DNA from: Streptomyces sp. NBC_00223
GTDB taxonomy: Bacteria > Actinomycetota > Actinomycetes > Streptomycetales > Streptomycetaceae
Length of the DNA: 64,000 nucleotides
Reading direction: 5' to 3'
NCBI RefSeq assembly: GCF_036199905.1
Contig: NZ_CP108109.1
Coordinates: forward strand, 3,519,501-3,583,500
Both the position numbers and the translations under genes were made by a program. The number at the start of each line of letters is the position of its first letter. Position 1 is the stretch's first letter. The notes below the pieces were generated by a model. That model saw only the letters and a program-made list of their open reading frames with translations. It searched no databases and was not told the DNA's origin. This document shows positions 54,011 to 61,703 of the stretch, piece after piece.

Positions 54011-55342
54011 ATGGCGACCGATGCCTGGCAACTCGCCCGGGAGCGCATCACCCGGCTGTGGCGCGGCGCCCAGCCGGCCCGGGCCGCGGACGTGGCCGCC
54101 GAACTGGACGCCTCGAACGAGGACGTACGGGCCGCGCGCACTGCCGGTGACCAGGAGACGCTGGACGAGCTGCGGGCGCAGTGGCGGGGGCGATTCCCCC
54201 GCCCGCGTACGGAGACCGCGCTGCGCGCCCTGCTCGACCACTCGCTGACCGAACTGGTCGACCTCGGCGCCGTGCGCTGCGCGCGCAGCCACGGTGTGCT
54301 GCTCGACAGCGTCGCCGCGGCCACACCGCCCGAGGAGGCCGCCGCCGTCGACGCGACGGCCGTACGGCTGCTCGACGCCGCCGTGCCCGCCGTACCGGAC
54401 GCCGGGCCGTACGACCCGCGGTTACGGCTGCTCGCACCGCATGTCCTGGCCCTGCTGCGGCGGTTCGCCGGGGCGCCGGGCAGCGCCGATGTACTGGCCG
54501 TTGCCACCCGGCTGGCCGTCGCGCTGCACCGCACCGGCGACTACTTGTCCGCCTGGGAGACCGTCAGGACCGCCGCCGCGCTGGGGGAACGGACGCTCGG
54601 CGCCGAGCACCGTGTCGTCCTGGCCGCGCACTCCAGGACCGGCCGGGCGCTGTTCCGGCTGGGCAGGTACGCCGAGGCCGAGGCGCTGCTCCGCCGTACG
54701 CACGCCGCACAGGCGCGGCTGTTCGGGCCGGACGACCCCGACACGCTCGACAGCACCCACGGGCTCGCTCTCGTCCTCGGCAATCTCGGCCGGCGCGCGG
54801 AGGCGCTGGCGTTCCACCGTTCGACCGCGGCGGGACGTCGGGCGGCGCTGGGCGCCCGGCACCCGCTGACGCTGCGCTCCCGGTCCAGCCTGCTGGCCGT
54901 GCTGACCTCGGCCGAACTCGGCGGCGGCGCCACCAGCACCAGCGCCCAAGAAGGCGATGAGGGCGAGAACGACAGTGCCCTGCTCTCCCTGCCGGAGGAG
55001 TGCGTCGAGCATCTGGGCGCCGACCACACGGTCACCGTGGGCGCTCGTCACAACCGTGCCTGGGCGCTCTTCCTGCTGGGCCGCTTCGCCGAAGCCGACG
55101 CCGAGATCGAGGAGGTCACCGGGTCCTATCTGCGACGCTTCGGTCCCGACTACCCCATCACCCTCGCGGCCCGCCAGCTCCACGCCCGTACCCAGTCGGC
55201 GCTGGGGCACACGGAAGCCGGCATCGCTCTGATGACCGAGGTCGTCGCCCACCGCGAACAGAGCCTGGGCCACGGCCATCCCTTCACCCTCGCCGGCCGC
55301 GACCTCCTCCGCACCCTCGCCGCGGGCCGGGGCACCGCCTGA
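54011..55342 (+). CDS. Tetratricopeptide repeat protein
   Basis: A 443-aa all-helical protein with repeated TPR-type helix pairs containing the Tyr/Ala/Leu pattern (ALHRTGDYLSAWETVRTAAA, ALFRLGRYAEAEALLRRTHA, LGNLGRRAEALAFHRSTAAG, ALFLLGRFAEADAEIEEVTG). Such proteins mediate protein-protein contacts and are often linked to STAND or kinase signalling in Streptomyces. ATG 54011 is used; a TTG four codons upstream is possible. It precedes the kinase gene by 135 bp, and its 3' end exists as a relic at 50895. Confidence 0.8.
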   Translation: MATDAWQLARERITRLWRGAQPARAADVAAELDASNEDVRAARTAGDQETLDELRAQWRGRFPRPRTETALRALLDHSLTELVDLGAVRCARSHGVLLDSVAAATPPEEAAAVDATAVRLLDAAVPAVPDAGPYDPRLRLLAPHVLALLRRFAGAPGSADVLAVATRLAVALHRTGDYLSAWETVRTAAALGERTLGAEHRVVLAAHSRTGRALFRLGRYAEAEALLRRTHAAQARLFGPDDPDTLDSTHGLALVLGNLGRRAEALAFHRSTAAGRRAALGARHPLTLRSRSSLLAVLTSAELGGGATSTSAQEGDEGENDSALLSLPEECVEHLGADHTVTVGARHNRAWALFLLGRFAEADAEIEEVTGSYLRRFGPDYPITLAARQLHARTQSALGHTEAGIALMTEVVAHREQSLGHGHPFTLAGRDLLRTLAAGRGTA

Positions 55343-55477
55343 TCACCGGCGGTCGCTTGGGGCGCGGCCCGGTACCCCGGGGTGGGGGTGCTCGTTGAGC
55401 CGGTGAGTGGGCTTGCCCGCGGCCCGGGTCACGGCCGACGCGGAGCGGGGCCGGGCACGGGTGAGGGGGGCGGGGCG

Positions 55478-57358
55478 GTGCGCCTGGGAGCGAAGATCGG
55501 TGGGCGCTATCGCCTCACCAAGAACCTCGGCGGAGGAAGCGGCCAGGTCTGGCTCGCCCATGACGACGCGTTGCGCCGCTATGTCGTGCTCAAGCGGGTC
55601 CGCGGCGCCGACGACAGCGCCGCCGGATTCGACCGGCTGCGGACCGAGGCGCACGCCCTGGGTGGGGTCAGCCATCCGCACGTGGTGACCCTGTACGACG
55701 CCGTGCGCGTCGGGCACTACCGGTGGGCCACGTCCTGGCTGGTCATGGAGTACGCGCCCGGCGGCAGCCTGGACGGACGGCCGCCGCTGCCCCCGGCGCT
55801 CGCGGCGGGCATCGGCGCGCAGATCGCGGGCGCGCTGGCCACACTGCACACCAAGGACGTCGTGCACGGCGACGTCAAGCCGGGCAATGTCGTCCTCGCC
55901 GCCGACGGCGCCGCCAAGCTCGCGGACTTCGGCGCCGCCTACCGGTTCGGCGGCGTGACCCCGGCCGCCGGGCGGCGCGCCGGCCGCGTCGCCTACACCC
56001 CCGGCTACGCCGCCCCCGAGGTCTGGCTCCACCGCAGCCCCGAACCGGCCTCGGACGTGTTCTCGCTCGCGGCCATGGTGCACACGCTGGTCACCGGCCG
56101 GCCGCCGCGGTACGAGGTGTACCAGGGCGAGGAGGCCGCCGAGTGCGTGGTCGACCCCGGCGTCGGGCCGTTGCGCGAGGCGCTGACGGCGATGCTGCGG
56201 TCCGCCGCCGAGGACCGGCCGACCGCGGCCGAGGCCGGTGAACTGCTGCGTACGGTGGCCGGTCCGCCGGAAAACCTCCCACCGCTCCCGGGCGACCCGC
56301 GGATCACCAGGGCCGACGACGCGCCGGGGACGCCCGACCGGTCCGGCCGGAAGCGGATCGCGGCCGTCGCGGTGGCCGTCACGGCGCTGGCCCTCGCCGT
56401 CTGGGCGGGCGCCTGGGCCGGTACGTGGGGCAGCGCCTGGGCGTGGGCGCTGGGCACCGTACGCGGGGGCGATGTCGCCGCCTCGGCCTCCGTCATCGGC
56501 GACCACCGTACGGCCGACCCCTGCGCGCTGACCGACTCCGCCGCGCTCAGCCGCTTCGGCCGGCCCGTGCTCGAACCCGCCTACGGCAACTTCGACCGGT
56601 GCGACGTCATCCTGCGCGACCTGCGCGACACGACGCCGGACGCGGTGGTGGACGTCGAGGTCGAGTTCGGCGACGGGGGTCGGCCGGAGCTCGCGGGCCC
56701 GGTCACCACCACCGGCCGGGTCAGCGTGGCGCAGGGCCCGCCGGACGGCGGCGAGTGCGACCGTACGCTGCTGCCGGCCGGGGACGACGCCTACGTCACG
56801 ATCACCGCGAAGCCGGTCGAGGGTACGCGGGCGGGGGTGTCCGCGCTGTGCCGGATCGCCGACGTCGCCGTGGGAAGCGCGACCAAGGTGCTCAACGACG
56901 TGCCCGCCGGGGGCCGTACGCCCCGGCGATCCCCGCCCCTTCCGGCGGAGTCGCTGGCGAACCGGGACGCCTGCGCGCTGCTCACCCCGCGAGCGCTTGA
57001 GGCCGTCCCCGGGGTCGACGCGAGCGATCCGGAGGCCGGGTTCGGGCGCTGGGACTGTTCGTGGCGGAGCACCACCAGCGATCTGTGGGTGCGGTTGTTC
57101 TTCGACCGGGGACCGACGCCGACGGCGGCCGACGGCACGCCCGTCGAGTTGGCCGGTCACAGCGCGGTGATCGCCCCGCCGGACGACGAGGGCCCGCACA
57201 CCGCCAAGGTGCAGGTGGTCCACCGTTCCTTCACCGTCCGGGACGGTTACACCGAGGTCGAGACGGTGAACGTGGTGGTCGGCGACGGTTCGCGCTCCGC
57301 CCAGCAGTTGAGCGCCCTGGCCACGGATCTGGCCCGCGCGGCGGCGACGTCGGCGTAG
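55478..57358 (+). CDS. Membrane Ser/Thr protein kinase with extracellular sensor region
   Basis: A 626-aa Hanks-type kinase. Cytoplasmic kinase domain residues about 1-275: Gly loop LGGGSGQVW, Lys in VVLKRVRG, catalytic loop HGDVKPGN (Arg of HRD replaced by Gly, a non-RD kinase), DFGAAYRFG, APE in YAAPEVWL. A Pro-rich linker and one membrane helix near residues 294-314 (IAAVAVAVTALALAVWAGAW) follow. The extracellular part contains two similar Cys modules (DPCALTDSAALSRFG ... FDRCDV and RDACALLTPRALEAVPG ... FGRWDCSW), reminiscent of DUF3558-like lipoprotein domains. GTG 55478 is chosen at the start of the kinase fold. Confidence 0.88.
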   Translation: MRLGAKIGGRYRLTKNLGGGSGQVWLAHDDALRRYVVLKRVRGADDSAAGFDRLRTEAHALGGVSHPHVVTLYDAVRVGHYRWATSWLVMEYAPGGSLDGRPPLPPALAAGIGAQIAGALATLHTKDVVHGDVKPGNVVLAADGAAKLADFGAAYRFGGVTPAAGRRAGRVAYTPGYAAPEVWLHRSPEPASDVFSLAAMVHTLVTGRPPRYEVYQGEEAAECVVDPGVGPLREALTAMLRSAAEDRPTAAEAGELLRTVAGPPENLPPLPGDPRITRADDAPGTPDRSGRKRIAAVAVAVTALALAVWAGAWAGTWGSAWAWALGTVRGGDVAASASVIGDHRTADPCALTDSAALSRFGRPVLEPAYGNFDRCDVILRDLRDTTPDAVVDVEVEFGDGGRPELAGPVTTTGRVSVAQGPPDGGECDRTLLPAGDDAYVTITAKPVEGTRAGVSALCRIADVAVGSATKVLNDVPAGGRTPRRSPPLPAESLANRDACALLTPRALEAVPGVDASDPEAGFGRWDCSWRSTTSDLWVRLFFDRGPTPTAADGTPVELAGHSAVIAPPDDEGPHTAKVQVVHRSFTVRDGYTEVETVNVVVGDGSRSAQQLSALATDLARAAATSA

Positions 57359-57412
57359 CACCGGGGGCGTCGACCGAGGCGCCGGGGGCGTCGACCGAGG
57401 CACCGGGCGCCG
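57359..57412. repeat. 21-bp tandem repeat after the kinase stop
   Basis: Two copies of a 21-bp unit beginning CCGGGGGCGTCGACC at 57361 and 57382, with partial copies on either side, fill the gap between the convergent kinase and glycosyltransferase genes. Confidence 0.8.
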
Positions 57413-57415
57413 CCG

Positions 57416-58804
57416 TCACGCCTCCTTGGCCACCGGTCCGTTCACCGTACGGTCCGCGTTGCGCCGCGTCTTGGCCCAGCCGTTCCTGCGGGTGATGATG
57501 CGGCCGACCGCGCGCCAGGAGACGACGTAGAGGAACATCAGGTAGAAGGGGTACGCCAGGCCCCAGCCGATCGACTGCCAGAACCCGCTGTCGGGCTCGC
57601 ACTTGCGCCGGTAGACCGGGCCCCACAGCACGAACTGGCCGAGCGCCATCACCAGATAGAGCGCGATGCCGACCCACCCGCCGCCCGCCAGATAGTCCAC
57701 GGCGGCCTGCGGGTGCCGTAGGTAGGAGGCGCCGAGTATGACCATCGGGACGGGGTAGAGCAGGGCGGCCATCAGTTGCAGCCAGGGCTGGGCGAGGAAG
57801 AAGGCCAGTTCGAGGAAGCCCACGTTGGGAATGCGGTCGGACTTCCAGACCAGCCAGATGTACTTGAAGCACTGCATCACGCCCTGCGCCCAGCGGGTCC
57901 GCTGGGTCAAGAAGCGCTTGCGGTCGAAGAGCGCCTCCTGCTCGACGTACGTCTCGGCGCAGAAGCTGTTGATCCAGCCGACCATCAGCAGGTGCATGCC
58001 CAGTTCGAAGTCTTCGAGGAGCCGGCCGGTCCAGGGGCGGCCGTACTCGGCGTCCAGGTCGTCGAGGGCCGCGAGCCGGGCGAACTGGCCGTTGCCGCCC
58101 AGGCAGACCGAGCGGGACGCCTTGCGGGCGTGCTGGAGCGCGGCGACCGGCGCGCGGAACTCCAGGTCCTGCATCCGGATCAGCAGCCGGGCGACGAAGT
58201 TGCGTACGGCGCCGGCCTCGGGGTCGGGCCGGTGCTGCGTCCGGTTCATCATCCGGACCTCGATCTGGACGGCGCCGACGTCGGCCCGGCCGAAGTACCG
58301 CCGGGCCGCGACGAAGTCCAGGCAGCCGGGGGCCGGGCGGCCGTCCGCGTCGAACACCCCGACGATCACCCGGCGCCGGTCGACGCCCTCGGGCACCCAG
58401 GCGCACAGGGCGCGGTACGCGGCGTTGAGCGCCTCTCCCTTGCCCTGGCGGGCGTTCGGGCGACGGCGCTGGACGAGGTGGATGCCCTGGTCGTGGATCG
58501 CGCGGCCGCGGACGATGTCGCCGGTGGCGTCGTCGGAGTCGTCGTCGATCACCCAGATGTGCGCGGTCGGGCAGGCGGCCCGCAGATAGCGCAGGGTGTC
58601 GCCGATGACGGCCGCCTCGTCCCGGCAGGGGACGAACAGATGCCAGGTGTAGTCGTCCGCGTGGCCGGGCCTGCGGGTGCGCCGCATCAGCAGCGGCAGG
58701 ATCAGCAGCAGCAGATAGACCGGGAAGATCAGGCTCAGCGCCACGGAGAACTGGGAGAGCACGTGCAGCATGCCGGAGTCGTCCGGTGCCGAGGCGAGGA
58801 GCAT
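57416..58804 (-). CDS. Membrane glycosyltransferase family 2
   Basis: A 462-aa processive-type GT2. N-terminal membrane segment (SLIFPVYLLLLILPLLM), GT-A domain with HIWVIDDDSDDATG, the DxD in VGVFDADG near residue 150, LLEDFELGMHLL (the catalytic Asp region) and TQRTRWAQG near residue 300 (QxxRW-like), then three to four C-terminal membrane helices. This architecture synthesises and extrudes a polysaccharide from UDP-sugars. UDP-GlcNAc 2-epimerase two genes away suggests a ManNAc-containing polymer (inference). ATG 58804. Confidence 0.88.
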   Translation of the reverse strand: MLLASAPDDSGMLHVLSQFSVALSLIFPVYLLLLILPLLMRRTRRPGHADDYTWHLFVPCRDEAAVIGDTLRYLRAACPTAHIWVIDDDSDDATGDIVRGRAIHDQGIHLVQRRRPNARQGKGEALNAAYRALCAWVPEGVDRRRVIVGVFDADGRPAPGCLDFVAARRYFGRADVGAVQIEVRMMNRTQHRPDPEAGAVRNFVARLLIRMQDLEFRAPVAALQHARKASRSVCLGGNGQFARLAALDDLDAEYGRPWTGRLLEDFELGMHLLMVGWINSFCAETYVEQEALFDRKRFLTQRTRWAQGVMQCFKYIWLVWKSDRIPNVGFLELAFFLAQPWLQLMAALLYPVPMVILGASYLRHPQAAVDYLAGGGWVGIALYLVMALGQFVLWGPVYRRKCEPDSGFWQSIGWGLAYPFYLMFLYVVSWRAVGRIITRRNGWAKTRRNADRTVNGPVAKEA

Positions 58805-59467
58805 GAGCGGTACGGGGCCTTTCCGGGCACGGTTACGGTTCCTGGGCTGAGCGGACGATCACGACACGTTTTTCGGCGCCGCCGCTACGGAGGCGCGCGG
58901 CGCCGGCCACCGCCCGGGCACGTCGGCGGCGACGGGTACGGGCACTCCGGGCAGCCCCGGGATGCGGCGTCCCCGACGGCACCCACGACCGGCGTTCCGC
59001 ACTCCGGCGCGGGACTGCTGCCCGAAGCCACCGAGGCCGCCTGCCGACGACGGCTCCGGCCGGCACGGGCGACCCGGGACCGAGGCCGCACGGCTTCGGC
59101 CGACCGGGCCCGACCGGCGTTCCGAGGTCCGGGACGGGACCGCCGGTCCGGCGCGGAACCGCTGCCCGAAGCCACCGGACTCGACGGCACCGAGGCCGCC
59201 TGCCGGCAACGGCACCGGCCGCCCGGGCGACCCGCGACCGAGCCGACGGCGTCAACCGCCCGGCCACGACCGGCGTTCCGCGGTCCGGGACGGGACCGCG
59301 ATTCCGTGGCACGACCGGCGTGACGCCGTCCGTCGCGGACCGCGGACCGGCGCCGCTCGCCGTACGCCGCTCGCGGCCGAGACACCCCGCGCGGGGCGCG
59401 CCTCGCGGGACGCGGGCCCGCCGGTGCGCACGGCACCGGCGAACCCCCTGAACCGCGCGTCAGCGCG
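58805..59467. repeat. Repeat-rich non-coding region, 663 bp
   Basis: Imperfect long repeats: ACGACCGGCGTTCCG or CGACCGGCGTTCCG at about 58985, 59111 and 59267, each followed by a GGTCCGGGACGGGACCG-like block; GCTGCCCGAAGCCACCG at 59009 and 59162; and CCGAGGCCGCCTGCCG at 59031 and 59190. Period is irregular (about 125-157 bp). Open frames exist on both strands but give Arg/Pro/Ala-rich products without starts or ribosome sites, so I regard it as non-coding or a decayed gene. Confidence 0.6.
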
Positions 59468-59644
59468 TCACCGCTTGGCCCGTGCCACACGCGCCGAGCG
59501 CATCATGAGCAGACCGCCCAGGACGAGCCCGATCGCCAGCACGGTCAGCGCCATGCCCGGCAGTCCGAATCCGGTGTGGGCGAGCTGGGCTCCGGCGACC
59601 ACGGTCCCCGTGGTCACCGCCCCCTTGCCTGCGTTCCCATACAT
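59468..59644 (-). CDS. 58-aa LAXTG sortase-substrate-like membrane peptide
   Basis: A 58-aa ORF: MYGNAGKGAVTTGTVVAGAQ, then LAHTG, a hydrophobic segment (MALTVLAIGLVLGGLLMM) and a basic tail RSARVARAKR. This is a complete cell-wall sorting signal of the class E sortase type (LAXTG) used in Streptomyces. The protein before it is only about 20 residues and lacks a classical signal peptide. A strong GAGGAAGAAGG leader precedes ATG 59644. It lies 34 bp downstream of the 2-epimerase gene, so probably one operon. Confidence 0.72.
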   Translation of the reverse strand: MYGNAGKGAVTTGTVVAGAQLAHTGFGLPGMALTVLAIGLVLGGLLMMRSARVARAKR

Positions 59645-59678
59645 CCTTCTTCCTCCCCTCGTACGGTTCGTGGTGTCT

Positions 59679-60836
59679 CTACGCGGCGGCGCGGCCGGGG
59701 CCGCGCCCATCGGCCAACTCGGTCGTCAGCCGACTGATCAGGGCGGAGGCGGTGCCGTCTCCGTACGGTGAGGGCACCTCGCGCAGCGCCGCCTCGATAC
59801 CCGGGTCGGCGAGGACCCGCCGTCCGGCGGCCAGCAGCGCGGGCCCGGGTTCCACCAGCCGGGCGAACCCCGCCTCGACGGCCTCCGGCCGCTCGGTGCT
59901 GGTACGCACCACCAGCAGCGGCTTCTTGATGACGGTGGCCTCCTCCTGAATGCCGCCGGAGTCCGACACGAGCAGCCGGGCCCGGGCGGCGAGCCCGAGG
60001 AACGTCGGGTGGTCCACCGGATCGGTCAGCAGCAGACCCTCGGCGGCCGGCCCGAGGCCGAACTCCTCGATCCTGCGCCGGGTGCGCGGATGCACCGGGA
60101 ACAGCACTGGTACGCCCAGCCCGCCCAGCGCCTCCAGCAGCCGGGCGAGCCGCACCGGGTCGTCGGAGTTCTCCGGGCGGTGGACGGTGGCCAGTACGTA
60201 GTCGCCGGACAGGCCGTGGCGGGCGGCGAGCGCGCGCCCGCCCGCCTCGTCGGGCAGCGAACGCAGCGTGGCCTCGACGACGGTGTTGCCGGTGAGCCTG
60301 ATCCGGCCGGGGTCCACGCCCGCGGCGACGAGGTTGGCGACGGCGGTCGTCGTCGGCGCGCAGTGCAGGTCCGCGAGTGCGCCGACGACCTGCCGGTTGA
60401 TCTCCTCGGGCATGGTCCGGTCGCCGGAGCGCAGCCCGGCCTCGACGTGCACGACCGGCACCCCGCAGTAGTGAGCGGCCTGGGCGCCCGCGGAGGTGCT
60501 GTTGGTGTCGCCCTGGACGATCGCCGCGGCGGGCGGGCGCTCGGTGAACTCCCTGGTGAGCGCGGAGATCAGGCTGCCGATCTGGTGGCCCCGGCCCCAC
60601 GGCCCGGTGGCGGCGGCGAAGTGCACGGCGGGCTGCGGGAGGTCGAAGTTGGCGAAAAACGCCCCCGACATCTCCTGGTCGAAGTGCTGTCCGGTGTGGA
60701 CGAGCCGGGCCCGGCCGCCGAGTTCGAGGGCGATGCCGGCCAGCTTGATGATCTCAGGACGCGTACCGAACACCAACGCTATGTCACCGGCAGATGTGCC
60801 GCCGAGCCCGCCTCCGACCCGACCCGACCTGCCCAT
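59679..60836 (-). CDS. wecB: UDP-N-acetylglucosamine 2-epimerase (non-hydrolysing)
   Basis: Interconverts UDP-GlcNAc and UDP-ManNAc for surface polymer synthesis. In the 385-aa product: FGTRPEIIKLAGIALEL, VQGDTNSTSAGAQAAHY, VVHVEAGLRSGDRTMPEEIN, TVHRPEN near residue 220, and LLVSDSGGIQEEA near residue 290 giving the substrate-binding Ser/Gly/Glu set. ATG 60836 with GGAGCAGGA leader. Paired with the GT2 and the LAXTG peptide. Confidence 0.93.
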   Translation of the reverse strand: MGRSGRVGGGLGGTSAGDIALVFGTRPEIIKLAGIALELGGRARLVHTGQHFDQEMSGAFFANFDLPQPAVHFAAATGPWGRGHQIGSLISALTREFTERPPAAAIVQGDTNSTSAGAQAAHYCGVPVVHVEAGLRSGDRTMPEEINRQVVGALADLHCAPTTTAVANLVAAGVDPGRIRLTGNTVVEATLRSLPDEAGGRALAARHGLSGDYVLATVHRPENSDDPVRLARLLEALGGLGVPVLFPVHPRTRRRIEEFGLGPAAEGLLLTDPVDHPTFLGLAARARLLVSDSGGIQEEATVIKKPLLVVRTSTERPEAVEAGFARLVEPGPALLAAGRRVLADPGIEAALREVPSPYGDGTASALISRLTTELADGRGPGRAAA

Positions 60837-61310
60837 TCCTGCTCCTGGTGCGGGGCGCCGCAAGAACTTCTAGGAGTCAGAACCGCGCGGCGCCGGTGGT
60901 GCAGTCATGACGGGACACACATTAAGTTCGCTATGGCCGTGCTTGTCCGTTGGGATGGCGCCGCAATGAAATTGTAATGATTATGTGAACTCAGATCGGG
61001 TCAAAGCAGGCAGCCATCGGCAGCCGCGGTCATGTTTTCGGCCACCCGGGACCTTCCGAAGCCCCGGCGACCACACCGAAGCCGTCGGCCGACCCCCCGC
61101 CGGCCCCGCCGATCACCCGCCACCCCCCGGCGACGACCCGCCCGACCACCCGACGATCACCTGTGCGAGGGGATCTCCGAGGTCTGATACGCTGATTCAG
61201 CGACGTCCGGCTGCCTCAGCGTGATCACACGGTCACTCACCGGCAGCGGTCAACGGTTCGGAGCACGGGCGAGGCTGTGCAAGAATTGTCTCGCGCACTG
61301 CGCAAAGCAA
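60837..61310. other. Intergenic region, 474 bp, upstream of wecB and tRNA genes
   Basis: The wecB-proximal part (60900-61000) is AT-rich (ATGAAATTGTAATGATTATG) and should carry the wecB promoter. The middle is G/C-rich. GTCTGATACGCTGATTCAGC at about 61181 probably belongs to the tRNA promoter, 120 bp before tRNA-Asp. No gene supported. Confidence 0.45.
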
Positions 61311-61385
61311 GGTCCTGTGGAGCAGTTTGGAGTGCTCGCCACCCTGTCAAGGTGGAGGCCGCGGGTTCAAATCCCGTCAGGACCG
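61311..61385 (+). tRNA. tRNA-Asp (anticodon GTC)
   Basis: Acceptor GGTCCTG pairs with CAGGACC; D-arm GGAGCAGTTTGGAGTGCTC; anticodon arm CCACCCTGTCAAGGTGG with anticodon GTC; T-arm CGGGTTCAAATCCCG. Discriminator G; no encoded CCA. Confidence 0.97.
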
Positions 61386-61389
61386 CTGC

Positions 61390-61463
61390 GGCTGGGTAGC
61401 TCAGTTGGTACGAGCGACCGCCTGAAAAGCGGTAGGTCGCCGGTTCGACCCCGGCCCCAGCCA
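61390..61463 (+). tRNA. tRNA-Phe (anticodon GAA)
   Basis: Acceptor GGCTGGG pairs with CCCAGCC; D-arm TAGCTCAGTTGGTACGAGC; anticodon arm ACCGCCTGAAAAGCGGT with anticodon GAA; T-arm CCGGTTCGACCCCGG. Discriminator A. It is 4 nt from tRNA-Asp, so both come from one transcript. Confidence 0.97.
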
Positions 61464-61467
61464 CCGC

Positions 61468-61508
61468 ACGACAGAGGGCCCGTCTCCACGAGACGGGCCC
61501 TCTGTCGT
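61468..61508 (+). terminator. Terminator of the tRNA-Asp/Phe transcript
   Basis: A 19-bp perfect stem, 61468-61486 with 61490-61508, closed by the 3-nt loop CAC. It starts 4 nt after tRNA-Phe and ends in GTCGTTCC. The strongest hairpin in the window. Confidence 0.9.
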
Positions 61509-61703
61509 TCCCGCGCCACACGCCCCCACCGGGTCGGACCCCGCCACGCCGCGCCCGCCGCTCACTCGGCCGCGCCCGCCACGCCGTACCCCCACCCGCG
61601 GGCCGGCGCCCGCCCGCACCCCTCCCGTACGCCCTGAGACCTCCGCCACCCCTCGGAAATCGGTTCGCCCCGGCTCACCGCCAGGTGCGATGCTGGGGCC
61701 CGT

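Noticed and set aside
54001..54012. GGTCACATTG just before the TPR start
   Set aside because: Single half-site without the TACAATGT arm, outside the hydroxyproline island.
58833..59312. Minus-strand ORF over the repeat-rich gap
   Set aside because: Internal repeats mirror the DNA repeats; no ribosome site and Arg/Pro/Ala-only composition.
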